The notes below the pieces were generated by a model, which ran no database searches, had not been told where the DNA came from, and saw only the letters and a list, made by a program, of their open reading frames with translations. Below are positions 41,334 to 50,217 of a stretch of 58,321 bases of DNA, one piece after another (position 1 is the stretch's first letter; each line of letters opens with the position of its first letter). The DNA comes from Polyangium aurulentum (GTDB lineage Bacteria > Myxococcota_A > Polyangia > Polyangiales > Polyangiaceae), in contig CAMCKZ010000009.1 in NCBI GenBank assembly GCA_945875545.1, positions 1-58,321 of the forward strand, in the 5' to 3' direction. The translations under genes were made by a program, and so were the position numbers.

Positions 41334-43574
41334 ATGCGCACCATGCCTTGTCGGTCCGTTCCGTCTGCGTTCACCCTTGTTCTCGTCGTTGCCACCGTTT
41401 CCGCTGCCCTCGTCGCGGCTTGCGGTTCCGGCGGCGGCGGCGCTTCGACGTTTGATGCGCCCGTAAAAGACGCGGCGCCGGAGGTCCAATTCGACTCCGC
41501 ATTTATCGAGCCCGACGCGGGCAGCGCGCTGCGCTTGCCGCAAGTTCTCAACGTTCGTTTCGCGAGCCCGAACGCGTGCACCGCGGCTTCTTCGCCGGCC
41601 ACCGGGCAATGCATTCTCGACCCCGCGCAAGCCGGTCAAACGCTCGCTCTGGAAGCATTTGAGCAGGCGTCAACCACGCCGATTGCGGGCGTTCTTTGGT
41701 ACGTGGACCCGCCCGGTGCGGGCACGATCGACGCCGCCGGGCACCTCACGATTTCGGGCGATGTGGCGGGGCAAGTGCGCGTTTACGCAGAGGTTCCCAA
41801 TGGGCTCGGGCACGCCGCCGTTGACCTGAGGCTGCGTGCCACCGACGGTGCCGCGAACATCGACGCCGCCACGAAATCGCGCCTCGATGCCGCGGTGCTC
41901 GCGGTTTCTGCGGGCACTCCCGCGCTGCCCACCGACACAGGGTTTACGTTTCTATACCCGTACGATGGCACGGTTTTTCCTCGGGGCCTTCAGGCACCGA
42001 CCTTGCAGTTTTCCGGTGCCGCGGCGCTCGCGTACCACGTAAAAATAACCGTGCATAATGCACGCACAAATGTGAGCCCGCTGCTCTTCGACGGCTACTA
42101 CGTGGGGGCCACGCCGGGCCGCGTGCGCGTTGGTGCGGCCCGCTGGAAGACGATTACCGACAGCGCCGGTGCGGGAGATACGGTGGCGGTGCAGGTGCTC
42201 AAGGTCGATGCGGTGCGGGCCTACGCGCCGGTGCGCGCCACGTGGACGGTCGCCCCGGGAAACCTTCGCGGCTCGGTATTTTACAACAGTTACGACTCCC
42301 GACTCGCGCAGCTTCAACCGAACGGGAGCGGCGGCGCGATTCTCAAAATTCGACCCAACTCCCCTCAACCCGAGGTGCTTTTGGGCGGCGGCGGCCAGTG
42401 CACCGTTTGCCACTCGGTGTCGGCAAACGGCGCGGTGTTGGCCCTCTCCAACGGCCACATCGACGACCGCGCCTACGACCTCTCGCCCACGGCGGCCCCT
42501 CGCCAGCGCTCCGCAACCACGCGGTACCGCTACGGATTTGGGGCCCTCTCCCCCGACGGCAAATGGCTCTTGTCGTCCGCGGGCGTGAGCGACATCCCGG
42601 CCGGTGTTGAGGGGTGCGGCAACGGCACGTGGCGAGGCAACGTGGCGAGTGTGCGAGACCGCTTCGATTCGCAACTTCTCGACACATCTTCGGGGCAACT
42701 TGTGCCCTCGCCGTCGTTTTCCACGAACGTCCGGCAAGCTCTAATGCCCAGCTTTTCTCCTGACGGCAAGCACGTGGCGTTCAACCACTACGACGCGGTT
42801 CAAGGCGGGCAAGGCCATTCCCTCGCGGTGATGGATACGGACCTCGCGGTGAGCCCTCCGGCGTTCCGAAACCTCCGAACCCTCGTGCGCAAAGACGACG
42901 CCTTTCTGTCGTGGCCGGCCTTCGTTCCGAGCAGCCAAGGGGTCATCTTTCAGAACGGCTCCTCGGACGACTACGGCACGTGGTGCGACGAAACCGGATT
43001 CTTGCAGATTGCAGATATTACGAGCCGTACCGACATCCAGCTCCGTCGCATGAACGGCTGGAAGCCGTCGGGGGCGGCGTGGCAAACGTACTTGCCGACC
43101 GAGGCCGAAACACGCCTGAACTTTGAGCCCACCGTGCTCCCGGTTGCCGTCGGTGGCTACTACTGGGCGGTCTTCACGAGCCGGCGAACCTTCGGCAACA
43201 CCATCACCACGAGCGATGCCACAAGCCCTCTTCGCAAGAAGCTTTGGGTAGCCGCGATCGACATCAAAACAGGTTACATCGACGACCCCTCGCACCCGGC
43301 CTTCTACCTCGAAGGGCAAGAGCTAGAGTCAGGCAATTTGCGGGGTTTTTGGGCGCTTGATGCCTGCAAACCCCTCGGCGAAACTTGCGAAAGCGGCGCC
43401 GATTGTTGCGACGGCCGATGCCGCCCCGTGATGCGCAACGGCCAGGTTCGCAACGAGTGTTCCCAGTCCCAAGATTGCGCGCGCACCGAAGAGCGTTGCC
43501 GCACCTCCGCCGACTGTTGCGACGTCACGCAAACGTGCATCAACGGCTTCTGCAGCGTCTCTCAGATTCGGTGA
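41334..43574 (+). CDS. TolB-like propeller lipoprotein with a CxxCH motif and Cys-rich tail
   Basis: 746 aa. It has a lipoprotein signal (LVATVSAALVAACGSGGGG). An Ig-like region is followed by a beta-propeller with TolB/PD40 repeats (LSPDGKWLLSSAG, PSFSPDGKHVAFNHYD). Inside is GGGQCTVCHSVSANGAVLAL, a c-type heme-binding CxxCH at about residue 355, rare in propellers. The last 70 residues contain 12 closely spaced cysteines in two similar C-x6-CC modules (ETCESGADCCDGRC and ERCRTSADCCDVTQTC), resembling disulphide-knotted animal-type modules. It is probably an outer-membrane or surface protein that binds heme or metal. Confidence 0.85.
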   Translation: MRTMPCRSVPSAFTLVLVVATVSAALVAACGSGGGGASTFDAPVKDAAPEVQFDSAFIEPDAGSALRLPQVLNVRFASPNACTAASSPATGQCILDPAQAGQTLALEAFEQASTTPIAGVLWYVDPPGAGTIDAAGHLTISGDVAGQVRVYAEVPNGLGHAAVDLRLRATDGAANIDAATKSRLDAAVLAVSAGTPALPTDTGFTFLYPYDGTVFPRGLQAPTLQFSGAAALAYHVKITVHNARTNVSPLLFDGYYVGATPGRVRVGAARWKTITDSAGAGDTVAVQVLKVDAVRAYAPVRATWTVAPGNLRGSVFYNSYDSRLAQLQPNGSGGAILKIRPNSPQPEVLLGGGGQCTVCHSVSANGAVLALSNGHIDDRAYDLSPTAAPRQRSATTRYRYGFGALSPDGKWLLSSAGVSDIPAGVEGCGNGTWRGNVASVRDRFDSQLLDTSSGQLVPSPSFSTNVRQALMPSFSPDGKHVAFNHYDAVQGGQGHSLAVMDTDLAVSPPAFRNLRTLVRKDDAFLSWPAFVPSSQGVIFQNGSSDDYGTWCDETGFLQIADITSRTDIQLRRMNGWKPSGAAWQTYLPTEAETRLNFEPTVLPVAVGGYYWAVFTSRRTFGNTITTSDATSPLRKKLWVAAIDIKTGYIDDPSHPAFYLEGQELESGNLRGFWALDACKPLGETCESGADCCDGRCRPVMRNGQVRNECSQSQDCARTEERCRTSADCCDVTQTCINGFCSVSQIR

Positions 43575-43647
43575 AACCGGCGTCTGCCGCAGCGTTAAAC
43601 GAGCAGCGCCCTTCCCGCATCGGCGCGTCGTGTGCCATAGAGCGGCC

Positions 43648-44166
43648 ATGAGCCATGTGCGAAATATCGCCCTGTTGTCGACGGGCGGAACGATCGAAAA
43701 GACGTACAGCGAGAGCGACGGAACGATATCGAACCAGCGCTCCGTTTTGGAGATGATGCTCGCGGGGCTCATTCTGCACGGCGTGCGCATCACGCGGATT
43801 TCGCTCATGAACAAAGACTCGCTGCTCATGACGGCGGGGGATCACGTGGCCATCGGAGACGCGGCTGAAAGCGCGCTCGAACGGCACGACGGGGTGGTCA
43901 TCACACATGGCACAGACCGCCTTCAGCACAGCGGCGAGTACTTGGCCCAGCGCTTTGGCGACGCCCCCGCGCGGCCGATTATTCTCACGGGGGCCATGCG
44001 GCCCTACGAGCTACGCACCACCGATGCGCTGCAAAATCTCACAGAAGCTCTTCTCGCGGTGCAGCTCGTAATACCGGGCGTATACGTCGCCATGCACAAC
44101 GAGGTTCTGCGGTTTCCGGGCGTGGTGAAAGACACCCTTCGCATGCGGTTTGTTCGGCAACCGTGA
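43648..44166 (+). CDS. short asparaginase-family protein (N-terminal domain only)
   Basis: 172 aa from the ATG at 43648. The N-terminal catalytic domain of L-asparaginase is present: LLSTGGTIEKTYSESDG (first catalytic Thr), VVITHGTDRLQHSGEYLAQRF (second Thr and Asp), PIILTGAMRPYELRTTDALQNLTEAL. The C-terminal domain of full-length enzymes (about 330 aa) is absent. The length matches the short type described from Rhodospirillum rubrum (172 aa), so it may be active. The stop codon is part of a 9-bp tandem repeat. Confidence 0.9.
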   Translation: MSHVRNIALLSTGGTIEKTYSESDGTISNQRSVLEMMLAGLILHGVRITRISLMNKDSLLMTAGDHVAIGDAAESALERHDGVVITHGTDRLQHSGEYLAQRFGDAPARPIILTGAMRPYELRTTDALQNLTEALLAVQLVIPGVYVAMHNEVLRFPGVVKDTLRMRFVRQP

Positions 44167-44197
44167 CCGGCGTGACCGGCGTGACCGGCGTGAACCG
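44162..44197. repeat. tandem repeat, 9-bp units
   Basis: Three exact CGTGACCGG units and a diverged fourth, CGTGAACCG, run through and past the asparaginase stop codon. The array lies in the short convergent gap before the next lipoprotein gene. Confidence 0.85.
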
Positions 44198-44221
44198 CGC
44201 GACGGCAAACTCGCTCGCCGT

Positions 44222-45112
44222 TTAACGAACCTCATCGACGGGTGCCGACGTGGTGGACCCGGCGCCCCAAAAGCTCAGACCGGGCGGACGGCCGGGGATA
44301 GCGATGACCGTCGTGGTCATCATTGTGCCGCGAAAGGCCACGGAAAAGAGCTCTCCGGAACTCGTGAAGCCGTAAACGGCGCCGGCCCAAAACGCGAGAC
44401 CGTAGACATCGGAGTGGTTCACGGCACCCCAGTTTTTCACCATGGCGCCCGTCGTGGGGTTGATCTCCACGAGGCAATCGGCGCAGCCGTTGCCCTTGAC
44501 CGTGAGAAACGTACTGCCACCGATAACGCTGACCACATCTCCGCTCGATTGAAACCCCGCGCCGAGTTGCCCGACGGTGGTGCGACTCCCGCTGACCGGA
44601 TCGATTCGCAGGTACGTTGCGCCCGAGTAACCAACGAGCGCTTCTTTCACGGGATCGAGGGTTCCAGCCGGAACAAAACTCAATGAATTCGGGTAGTTGG
44701 CGTCAGTTCTAATCAGCGTACAGCGCGCAGTCAGGCGGTCGATGGCGACGAGCGCCCCGAACGTCGTGCCGTACATTTTTGAGTCTTTGTCGATGGCGAT
44801 GTCGATGACGCCCTCGTCGCAACCCGAAAACAGGCCGACCGTGGTGACGGCCTTCGTGACGGGGTTCAAACGGTACAAGGTGTTCGAGCTGTGCCCAAAC
44901 ACCTCAGAGATCAGCACCGGCGGGGGCAAGGCGGCGTCCGTGTCGCCGCCGGGCACGACGACAGGTACGGCTGCATCAACCGCGGCATCGGCCGTTCTGG
45001 GCGCGCCGCCGTCGGGGGCTCCGCTGTCGGGCGCGGTCGCGATCGCCGCGAGGCCGGCCGGAGCGGTGGACGCGCACCCTGCGAGAAGGACCCCGAATGC
45101 AAAACTTTTCAT
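44222..45112 (-). CDS. lipoprotein with beta-propeller-like repeats, unknown
   Basis: 296 aa from the ATG at 45112, which gives a lipobox (FGVLLAGC). A long Ala/Asp/Pro linker (about residues 20-65) follows. The rest is beta-propeller-like: LYRLNPVTKAVTTVGLFSGC, IDIAIDKDSKMYGTTFGALVAIDRLTARCTLIRT, LRIDPVSGSRTTVGQLG, VEINPTTGAMVKNWG. Such proteins often hold DUF4394 or lectin-like folds at the cell surface. Four cysteines occur in the propeller. It is the minus-strand neighbour of the EAL protein, and the function is unknown. Confidence 0.75.
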   Translation of the reverse strand: MKSFAFGVLLAGCASTAPAGLAAIATAPDSGAPDGGAPRTADAAVDAAVPVVVPGGDTDAALPPPVLISEVFGHSSNTLYRLNPVTKAVTTVGLFSGCDEGVIDIAIDKDSKMYGTTFGALVAIDRLTARCTLIRTDANYPNSLSFVPAGTLDPVKEALVGYSGATYLRIDPVSGSRTTVGQLGAGFQSSGDVVSVIGGSTFLTVKGNGCADCLVEINPTTGAMVKNWGAVNHSDVYGLAFWAGAVYGFTSSGELFSVAFRGTMMTTTVIAIPGRPPGLSFWGAGSTTSAPVDEVR

Positions 45113-45168
45113 ATGTGGATGACTAGCACGCCAATCGCGCGCCGGGAAAGGCTGTATTTTCCCAGCCC

Positions 45169-46932
45169 TCAGGCCACTCCCTCGGTTTTTCGAAACCCGC
45201 CCCAACCCGCGCCAAGTTCGTGAATGAGTTTCGCTTCGAGCTGCGCAGCGGGCTCCGGCGCGCCGAGAAAATAACCTTGGGCTTCGGTGCAACCGATGGC
45301 GCGCAGCTGCTCGATTTGCGCCGAGCTTTCGACGCCCTCGGCGACAACGCGCAGCTCGAGGGCCCGGGCGAGCGCCACGATGCCGCGCGTGACGAGTTCA
45401 CCTTCGCGGCCTTGGGCGAGTTCACTCACAAACGTGTGATCAATCTTCACGCCTTGAATCGCAAATCGCCGCAGGTACTGCAGCGACGATGACCCCGTTC
45501 CGAAGTCGTCGATCACCACGGTGGCACCCACCGCGTCGAGTTCGTCGATCAGCGCGAGGCTTGCTTGCACGTCGTGCATTGCGACGCGCTCGGTGATTTC
45601 GAGTTCCAGCGCGCCGGTCGGAAGGCCCGAGGAACGCAGGGCTTGGTCCACGGTTCGAGGAAGACTTGGATCAGTAAAATGCCTCGCGGAAAGATTCACG
45701 GCCATGCGAAATCGGCGCCCCGTAATCTCCCGCCAAGCGCGCAGTTGGCGGCACGCCGTGTGAAGCACCCATCGCTCCACATCGACCATGTTTCCGCTCT
45801 GCTCGAGGGCCCCCACGAATTGCGCCGCGTGCACGAGCCCGTGCCCTGGCCGTGCCCACCGCAAGAAGGCCTCAACCCCCGCGAGCTCGTTGGTGCGCAG
45901 ATCAAATTGCGGCTGGTAGTGCAGAACAAATTCTTCGTGCTCGAGGGCCAGTCGCAGGGCCTCGAGAAGCGGCGTATGCGTATGCAGCCGCGCGGGAAGG
46001 CGGTCCGCCGAAAAGTGAGCGTGCCCGTGGGCCGTGCGTTTACCCCGGCGCAAGGCCTCGTCGGCGATCTCAAAAAGGACGTCGGGCTGTTCGCCATCGA
46101 GCGGATAAAAGGCCGCGCCAGCCGTGATGGAAGGGCGAACCTCTTGCTCACCGACACGCCACACGCGCGACGCGACCTTGATCAGTTCGTCGAGGCGGCG
46201 AACCACCTCGGGGCCCTCGGTCAGGCCGTCGAGGCGGAGCAAAAATTGGTCGTCACCGCGGCGCGCGACCTGCATTGGGCCGTCAAGTTGTTCCGCGAGC
46301 CGCGACGCTATTTCGATCAAAAACTCATCGCCGGCGTGGCGCCCCAAACGCTGATTGAGTTCGCGAAAACCATCGACATCAAGAACGGCCAAAACGAAGC
46401 GCTTTTGCCCGTGCCCCGAATGGAGAATGGCGTGGGTAATTCCTCGGCGAAACGCGTGCACGTTCGGAAGCCCCGTGAGCATATCTTGGAGACGCAATCG
46501 CTCGATTTCGCCCTCCGCATCGCGCCGCAGCAGCGCGTAGCGAATCGCACGCAAAATACCCCGCGGCGTGCACTCGTCGGCGGCCAGGACCGCATGCGCT
46601 CCAAAGCGCAAAAGAGCATCGCCCTCGATTTCGTCGTCTGCGGGAACGACGGCGATCACGGGCTCAAAAGGGAACTCCCGCTGCACCTCCAAAAGGCGCG
46701 CGAGGGACTCGCCGCCGGTGGACGCATCCACGATGACCATCGTCACCGGATCGGTTTCGCCCTCGAAACGAATCGGCCCGGTGCAAAGCGTGGATTCAGA
46801 GCCGAGAACGGCCCGCAGCACTCCCTCCCACGGGGGCGACGTGTCGCCGCAAACAAGGCGCGCGCACAAGGCTGGCGACTGCGCTAACGCGGGATGGATC
46901 GCCTCGACCGGACCTGCAGACTCCGCATTCAT
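45169..46932 (-). CDS. c-di-GMP phosphodiesterase with degenerate GGDEF and pseudo-receiver
   Basis: 587 aa. Residues about 60-155 resemble a receiver fold without the conserved phosphorylatable Asp. A GGDEF domain follows, but the signature reads RRGDDQFLL instead of GGDEF, so cyclase activity is probably lost, though it may bind GTP. The EAL domain (about residues 330-580) keeps its key residues: VEAFLRW in place of EALLRW, VNLSARHF, LELEITERV, VVIDDFGTGSSSL, VKIDHTFV, VVAEGVESSAQ and QGYFLG. It is therefore likely to hydrolyse c-di-GMP in the cytoplasm. Confidence 0.93.
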   Translation of the reverse strand: MNAESAGPVEAIHPALAQSPALCARLVCGDTSPPWEGVLRAVLGSESTLCTGPIRFEGETDPVTMVIVDASTGGESLARLLEVQREFPFEPVIAVVPADDEIEGDALLRFGAHAVLAADECTPRGILRAIRYALLRRDAEGEIERLRLQDMLTGLPNVHAFRRGITHAILHSGHGQKRFVLAVLDVDGFRELNQRLGRHAGDEFLIEIASRLAEQLDGPMQVARRGDDQFLLRLDGLTEGPEVVRRLDELIKVASRVWRVGEQEVRPSITAGAAFYPLDGEQPDVLFEIADEALRRGKRTAHGHAHFSADRLPARLHTHTPLLEALRLALEHEEFVLHYQPQFDLRTNELAGVEAFLRWARPGHGLVHAAQFVGALEQSGNMVDVERWVLHTACRQLRAWREITGRRFRMAVNLSARHFTDPSLPRTVDQALRSSGLPTGALELEITERVAMHDVQASLALIDELDAVGATVVIDDFGTGSSSLQYLRRFAIQGVKIDHTFVSELAQGREGELVTRGIVALARALELRVVAEGVESSAQIEQLRAIGCTEAQGYFLGAPEPAAQLEAKLIHELGAGWGGFRKTEGVA

Positions 46933-47174
46933 CGCTCCAGTATCACCCCTCGGTGCGCCGAGCGCAACGGCGCTGCGAGTGCCAAGTCGTCACCAAAATC
47001 AGCAGGCCGAACCCGGGCCGAGCCCGCCTCAAACAGCGGCCTCTTGGACGACCGTAATGCTTCGAGATTGTGGGGCCATAAGCGCGGCTTTTCGCTGCGA
47101 AATCATTGCGCCGACGAAGTTTTTCTTGGCCATTCGTACCGGCGACTCGGATGCTTCTACGAGCTCCAACGACC

Positions 47175-47717
47175 ATGCGCACACCGGATATTACCCACGC
47201 ATTGACGCGCACCACGAGCACGACGGGGCACACGCTCTGGGCGCTCACGGAAACGAGGCCGGGGCTCCTCGTGTTTCTGCGCGATTTCGGGTGCACTTTC
47301 TCGCGCGAGGCGGTCAGCGACCTCACACGCGTTCGCTGCGACATCGAGGCCCACGCCAGCATCATCGTGGTTCACATGGGGTCGCCAACCGACGGCTGCG
47401 CATTCTTAAACAAATACAACCTCACCGGCGTTGAGCACGTGAGCGACCCGAAATCGCGGGTCTACGAGGCCTTCGGGCTCGAGCGCGGAACCCTCGCGCA
47501 GGTGGCGGGGCTCGCCGGATGGAGACGCCGCGTGGAGGCGGGCATTCTCGCGCGTCATGGCCTAGGCCTCGGGCCCGGTGACTGCTTCCGTATGCCTGGC
47601 GTTTTCCTCGTTTACCGTGGGTCGTTGATGCACTCGTTCGTCCACAAAAATGCCGCCGATCGCCCGGATTATTCGGAGTTGGCCATCTCCCCGCGGCCCA
47701 CAAAATACCCCGGCTGA
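47175..47717 (+). CDS. peroxiredoxin-like AhpC/TSA_2 protein
   Basis: 180 aa from the ATG at 47175. The thioredoxin-fold peroxiredoxin-like 2 motif is clear: RPGLLVFLRDFGCTFSREAVSDL, where the usual C-x-x-C is Cys-Thr-Phe-Ser, so only the first (peroxidatic-position) Cys remains. GSPTDGCAFLNKYNL, VSDPKSRVYEAFGLERG and PGVFLVYRGSLMHSFVHKNAADRPDY complete the fold. It is likely a cytoplasmic peroxidase or redox protein. The 242 bp before it are non-coding and I see no regulatory motif there. Confidence 0.87.
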   Translation: MRTPDITHALTRTTSTTGHTLWALTETRPGLLVFLRDFGCTFSREAVSDLTRVRCDIEAHASIIVVHMGSPTDGCAFLNKYNLTGVEHVSDPKSRVYEAFGLERGTLAQVAGLAGWRRRVEAGILARHGLGLGPGDCFRMPGVFLVYRGSLMHSFVHKNAADRPDYSELAISPRPTKYPG

Positions 47718-47859
47718 ACGGGTGTTCCCCGGGGCCCGACGGGGCGCAGCGCAGCCGGCTCGTTATTCGTTTGCGCCGCGTCGATTGTTCGCGTTTCTTT
47801 CGCACGGGTCGAAGACGATGATAGGTTGTGGGTAGTTGAATCTTCGCGACGGGATACGT

Positions 47860-48759
47860 ATGAACGGCAACAACCAAGCTCTACTCGTCGGCAGTCCCGA
47901 CAGCCTCGTGCATGCCGTCGCGCGGCGATTCCAGTCCCTTGGGCTCCCCTCGACCCCCATCTCCGACGTCACCGAGGCCCTTGAGGTGCTCCACGACGGG
48001 CGCGTCATCACGTTTATCGCGATTGACGAGGCCCTCGGTGAAACCGCCGCCTCCGATGTGCTGGCCGCCGCGAAAACCCTGTACCCCGAGTCGCCGGTCC
48101 TGTGGATTGGCCCCGTCGGAGACCCGGGTCGCTTTTCGAGTTATGCCCCAGACAGCATCATGCCGCCGACCTCGAGCGCCCATGCAGTGGAGCGCACGGG
48201 AGAACTCCTCCTCCGCGAGGTCTTTTACCCGAACGTCCTCGTAGACGCATTTTCGCAGTCTTTGAAGACCGTTTTGCGCGGCAGCTTCGACGTAAACGCG
48301 AACATCGACGACATCTACCTGCGCTCCAACCGCAACGTTCTATCGTTTGTCAACACACTTCTTCCCTTCGCCGGAAAAAAAGTGAGCGGCCGCCTCGCCG
48401 TTTCGTCGTCGCTTCTCTACCTCAAGTCCGTGCACAAGCGCATTTTTGGCGCCGATGTTCCGGCCACCATCGAAGACGCCGAAGATATCGCCGCAGAAAT
48501 GTGCAACCAGACCCTCGGCACGCTGAAGGTCTTCCTGGCCAGGCGAGGGCTCACCGTTGAGTCAGGTTTGCCGATGATGATCCGCGGCCAGCAGGCCGAG
48601 ATTCGTTACAAGGCCACGCACCCGGCCCTGGTCTTCCGCCTTGAAGAACCTCAAGGTACGCTGTTTTTTGAGGCTTACTTCGACATCTTCAACGCCGCAG
48701 AACTGCGCAGGCCCATCAGCGAAGATTTGGTTGTGCCCGGGGTTGTCGTATCGCTGTGA
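47860..48759 (+). CDS. receiver-like and CheX-like phosphatase-domain protein
   Basis: 299 aa from the ATG at 47860; an upstream TTG at 47836 is possible. Residues 1-110 look like a degenerate receiver (LLVGSPDSLVHAVARRFQSLGLPST, TFIAIDEAL). Residues about 140-290 resemble CheX: VSGRLAVSSSLLYLKSVHKRIFG, then the Glu-x-x-Asn signature within DAEDIAAEMCNQTLGTLKVFL, the catalytic pair that dephosphorylates CheY-P. It is followed on the same strand by the sigma/anti-sigma pair. A role in phospho-signal termination is likely; the partner regulator is not in the window. Confidence 0.8.
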   Translation: MNGNNQALLVGSPDSLVHAVARRFQSLGLPSTPISDVTEALEVLHDGRVITFIAIDEALGETAASDVLAAAKTLYPESPVLWIGPVGDPGRFSSYAPDSIMPPTSSAHAVERTGELLLREVFYPNVLVDAFSQSLKTVLRGSFDVNANIDDIYLRSNRNVLSFVNTLLPFAGKKVSGRLAVSSSLLYLKSVHKRIFGADVPATIEDAEDIAAEMCNQTLGTLKVFLARRGLTVESGLPMMIRGQQAEIRYKATHPALVFRLEEPQGTLFFEAYFDIFNAAELRRPISEDLVVPGVVVSL

Positions 48760-48840
48760 GGTCTTGTCCGTGAGGCCGGTCCCTCGGGCGCAGTGTTTTT
48801 CCAGGCTTAAGGCACGGCTTTCGACCAGGCGGGCGTTGCG

Positions 48841-49479
48841 TTGAGCGTCGTCGACCCCACGCTTCTGCCTGCTGTGCTCGCGCGCGAGCCGCGTGCCACC
48901 CGCGCGTTCATACGCGCCGCGAAAACGGTCGTTGAGGCCCGGGTCGCCCGGTGCCTGCTGCGGTCGGGGCGTCGGTCGTCGCAGCGCGATGCGCGACAAG
49001 AAGTGTGCGACATCGCCCAAGATGTCTTTCTCCATCTTTTCGACAACGACGGCGCGGTGCTGCGCGCCTGGGATGCTGCCCGTGGCCTCTCGCTCGCGAA
49101 CTTTATCGGGCTTGTCGCCGAGCGCGATGCCCTCTCCATACTCCGGAGCGGGCGCCGATCTCCGTGGACGGAAGACCCCACCGACTTCAACCTCGACGAA
49201 GATTTCAGCGACACAACGGCACCCAGTTTGCACCGCGTTCTGCAGTCGCGCGAAATGCTTCTTACCCTCGTGGATCGCTTGCGTGCGGAGTTGAGCCCGC
49301 GCGGTTTCGAGCTATTCGTGCGCCTCTACGTGGATGAGTGCACCGTTGAAGAGGTTTGCACCGGGTTTGCCATGCAAACCGACGCCGTATACGCTTGGCG
49401 CAGCCGTTTGGCCAAGCGCGTGAGAGCCCTCGCCGAAGAACTCTTTCCGCCCGACTCCACGTCAGACCTTCTGCCTTGA
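48841..49479 (+). CDS. ECF-type sigma-factor-like protein
   Basis: 212 aa from a TTG; other in-frame starts are possible. Region 2 is recognisable in DARQEVCDIAQDVFLHLFDNDGAVLRAWDAARGLSLANFIGLVAERDALSILRS (D-V-F-L-x-L-F and the helix ending in Arg/Lys-rich turns). Region 4 is SREMLLTLVDRLRAELSPRGFELFVRLYVDECTVEEVCTGFAMQTDAVYAWRSRLAKRVRAL, with a helix-turn-helix at the end. It directly precedes a single-pass membrane protein that looks like its anti-sigma factor. The regulon is unknown. Confidence 0.85.
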   Translation: MSVVDPTLLPAVLAREPRATRAFIRAAKTVVEARVARCLLRSGRRSSQRDARQEVCDIAQDVFLHLFDNDGAVLRAWDAARGLSLANFIGLVAERDALSILRSGRRSPWTEDPTDFNLDEDFSDTTAPSLHRVLQSREMLLTLVDRLRAELSPRGFELFVRLYVDECTVEEVCTGFAMQTDAVYAWRSRLAKRVRALAEELFPPDSTSDLLP

Positions 49480-49506
49480 CCGCGAAGACCCTCTCGTGAG
49501 GCTACA

Positions 49507-50163
49507 ATGAGCAACGACAATCTTCTTATCCACATCGGCAAAGCGCTCCAAGACGCGAACCGTCCTGAGAATTCAACCGCGGCCGAACGTGAGCTCGAAG
49601 GCAGCCTCGACAGCGCTTTTGAAAACCGGCTCTTCGAGCAATTGGGTGTGGCCGAGGCACAACAAGAAACGCCGCGCAATCTTATTCCGTTTCCGCCGAA
49701 TCGTGCACGCGCGTCATCTACGACGCGTATCGCCGCAGTGACGGGGCTGTTTTTTGCCGCGGCAGCAGCCTTTTTCCTGGTGCAACGGGGTCCAACCTCG
49801 CCTCTTGGCACGTACGAAATGTCCGCGCAAAGTGATCAACTTGAGCGAGGAACGGCGGCACCCGAGGGCGATTCGAGCGAAGTAACGGCAACTGTCGGTC
49901 GCCCTTTTACGCTGATCCTTCGGCCCACCATTCAGACCTCGGCCACGCCCGATGTCCACGTCTTCGCGACGCTCGACGGCCAGCGCGTCACGTGGTCGGC
50001 GCAGATTGAACAGGCACAAACCGGCGCGATTCGCGTCGTCACCACGCCGTCGTCGCTTGGCCGAGGCCAGCTCACGGTGGTGCTCGTTCCCCACGGCCAG
50101 TCTTTCACCGAGCAGCCGCGCGTCGAACTGACCAGGGCCATCGCCGTGCGCGCGCTTCCGTAG
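49507..50163 (+). CDS. putative anti-sigma factor, single-pass membrane protein
   Basis: 218 aa. The cytoplasmic N-terminus (residues 1-70, acidic, helical) precedes one membrane helix (TRIAAVTGLFFAAAAAFFLV, about residues 75-95). The periplasmic part is a beta-rich Ig-like domain (VGRPFTLILRPT, VHVFATLDGQRVTWSAQIE). No zinc-binding HxxxCxxC anti-sigma motif is present, so the assignment rests on topology and on the immediate position 27 bp after the sigma-like gene. Confidence 0.75.
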   Translation: MSNDNLLIHIGKALQDANRPENSTAAERELEGSLDSAFENRLFEQLGVAEAQQETPRNLIPFPPNRARASSTTRIAAVTGLFFAAAAAFFLVQRGPTSPLGTYEMSAQSDQLERGTAAPEGDSSEVTATVGRPFTLILRPTIQTSATPDVHVFATLDGQRVTWSAQIEQAQTGAIRVVTTPSSLGRGQLTVVLVPHGQSFTEQPRVELTRAIAVRALP

Positions 50164-50217
50164 CGTGCAGTCTGCAGGCAGTCGTCCGTCCTCGGCGGGC
50201 GGCTGCGGGTCATGCGC

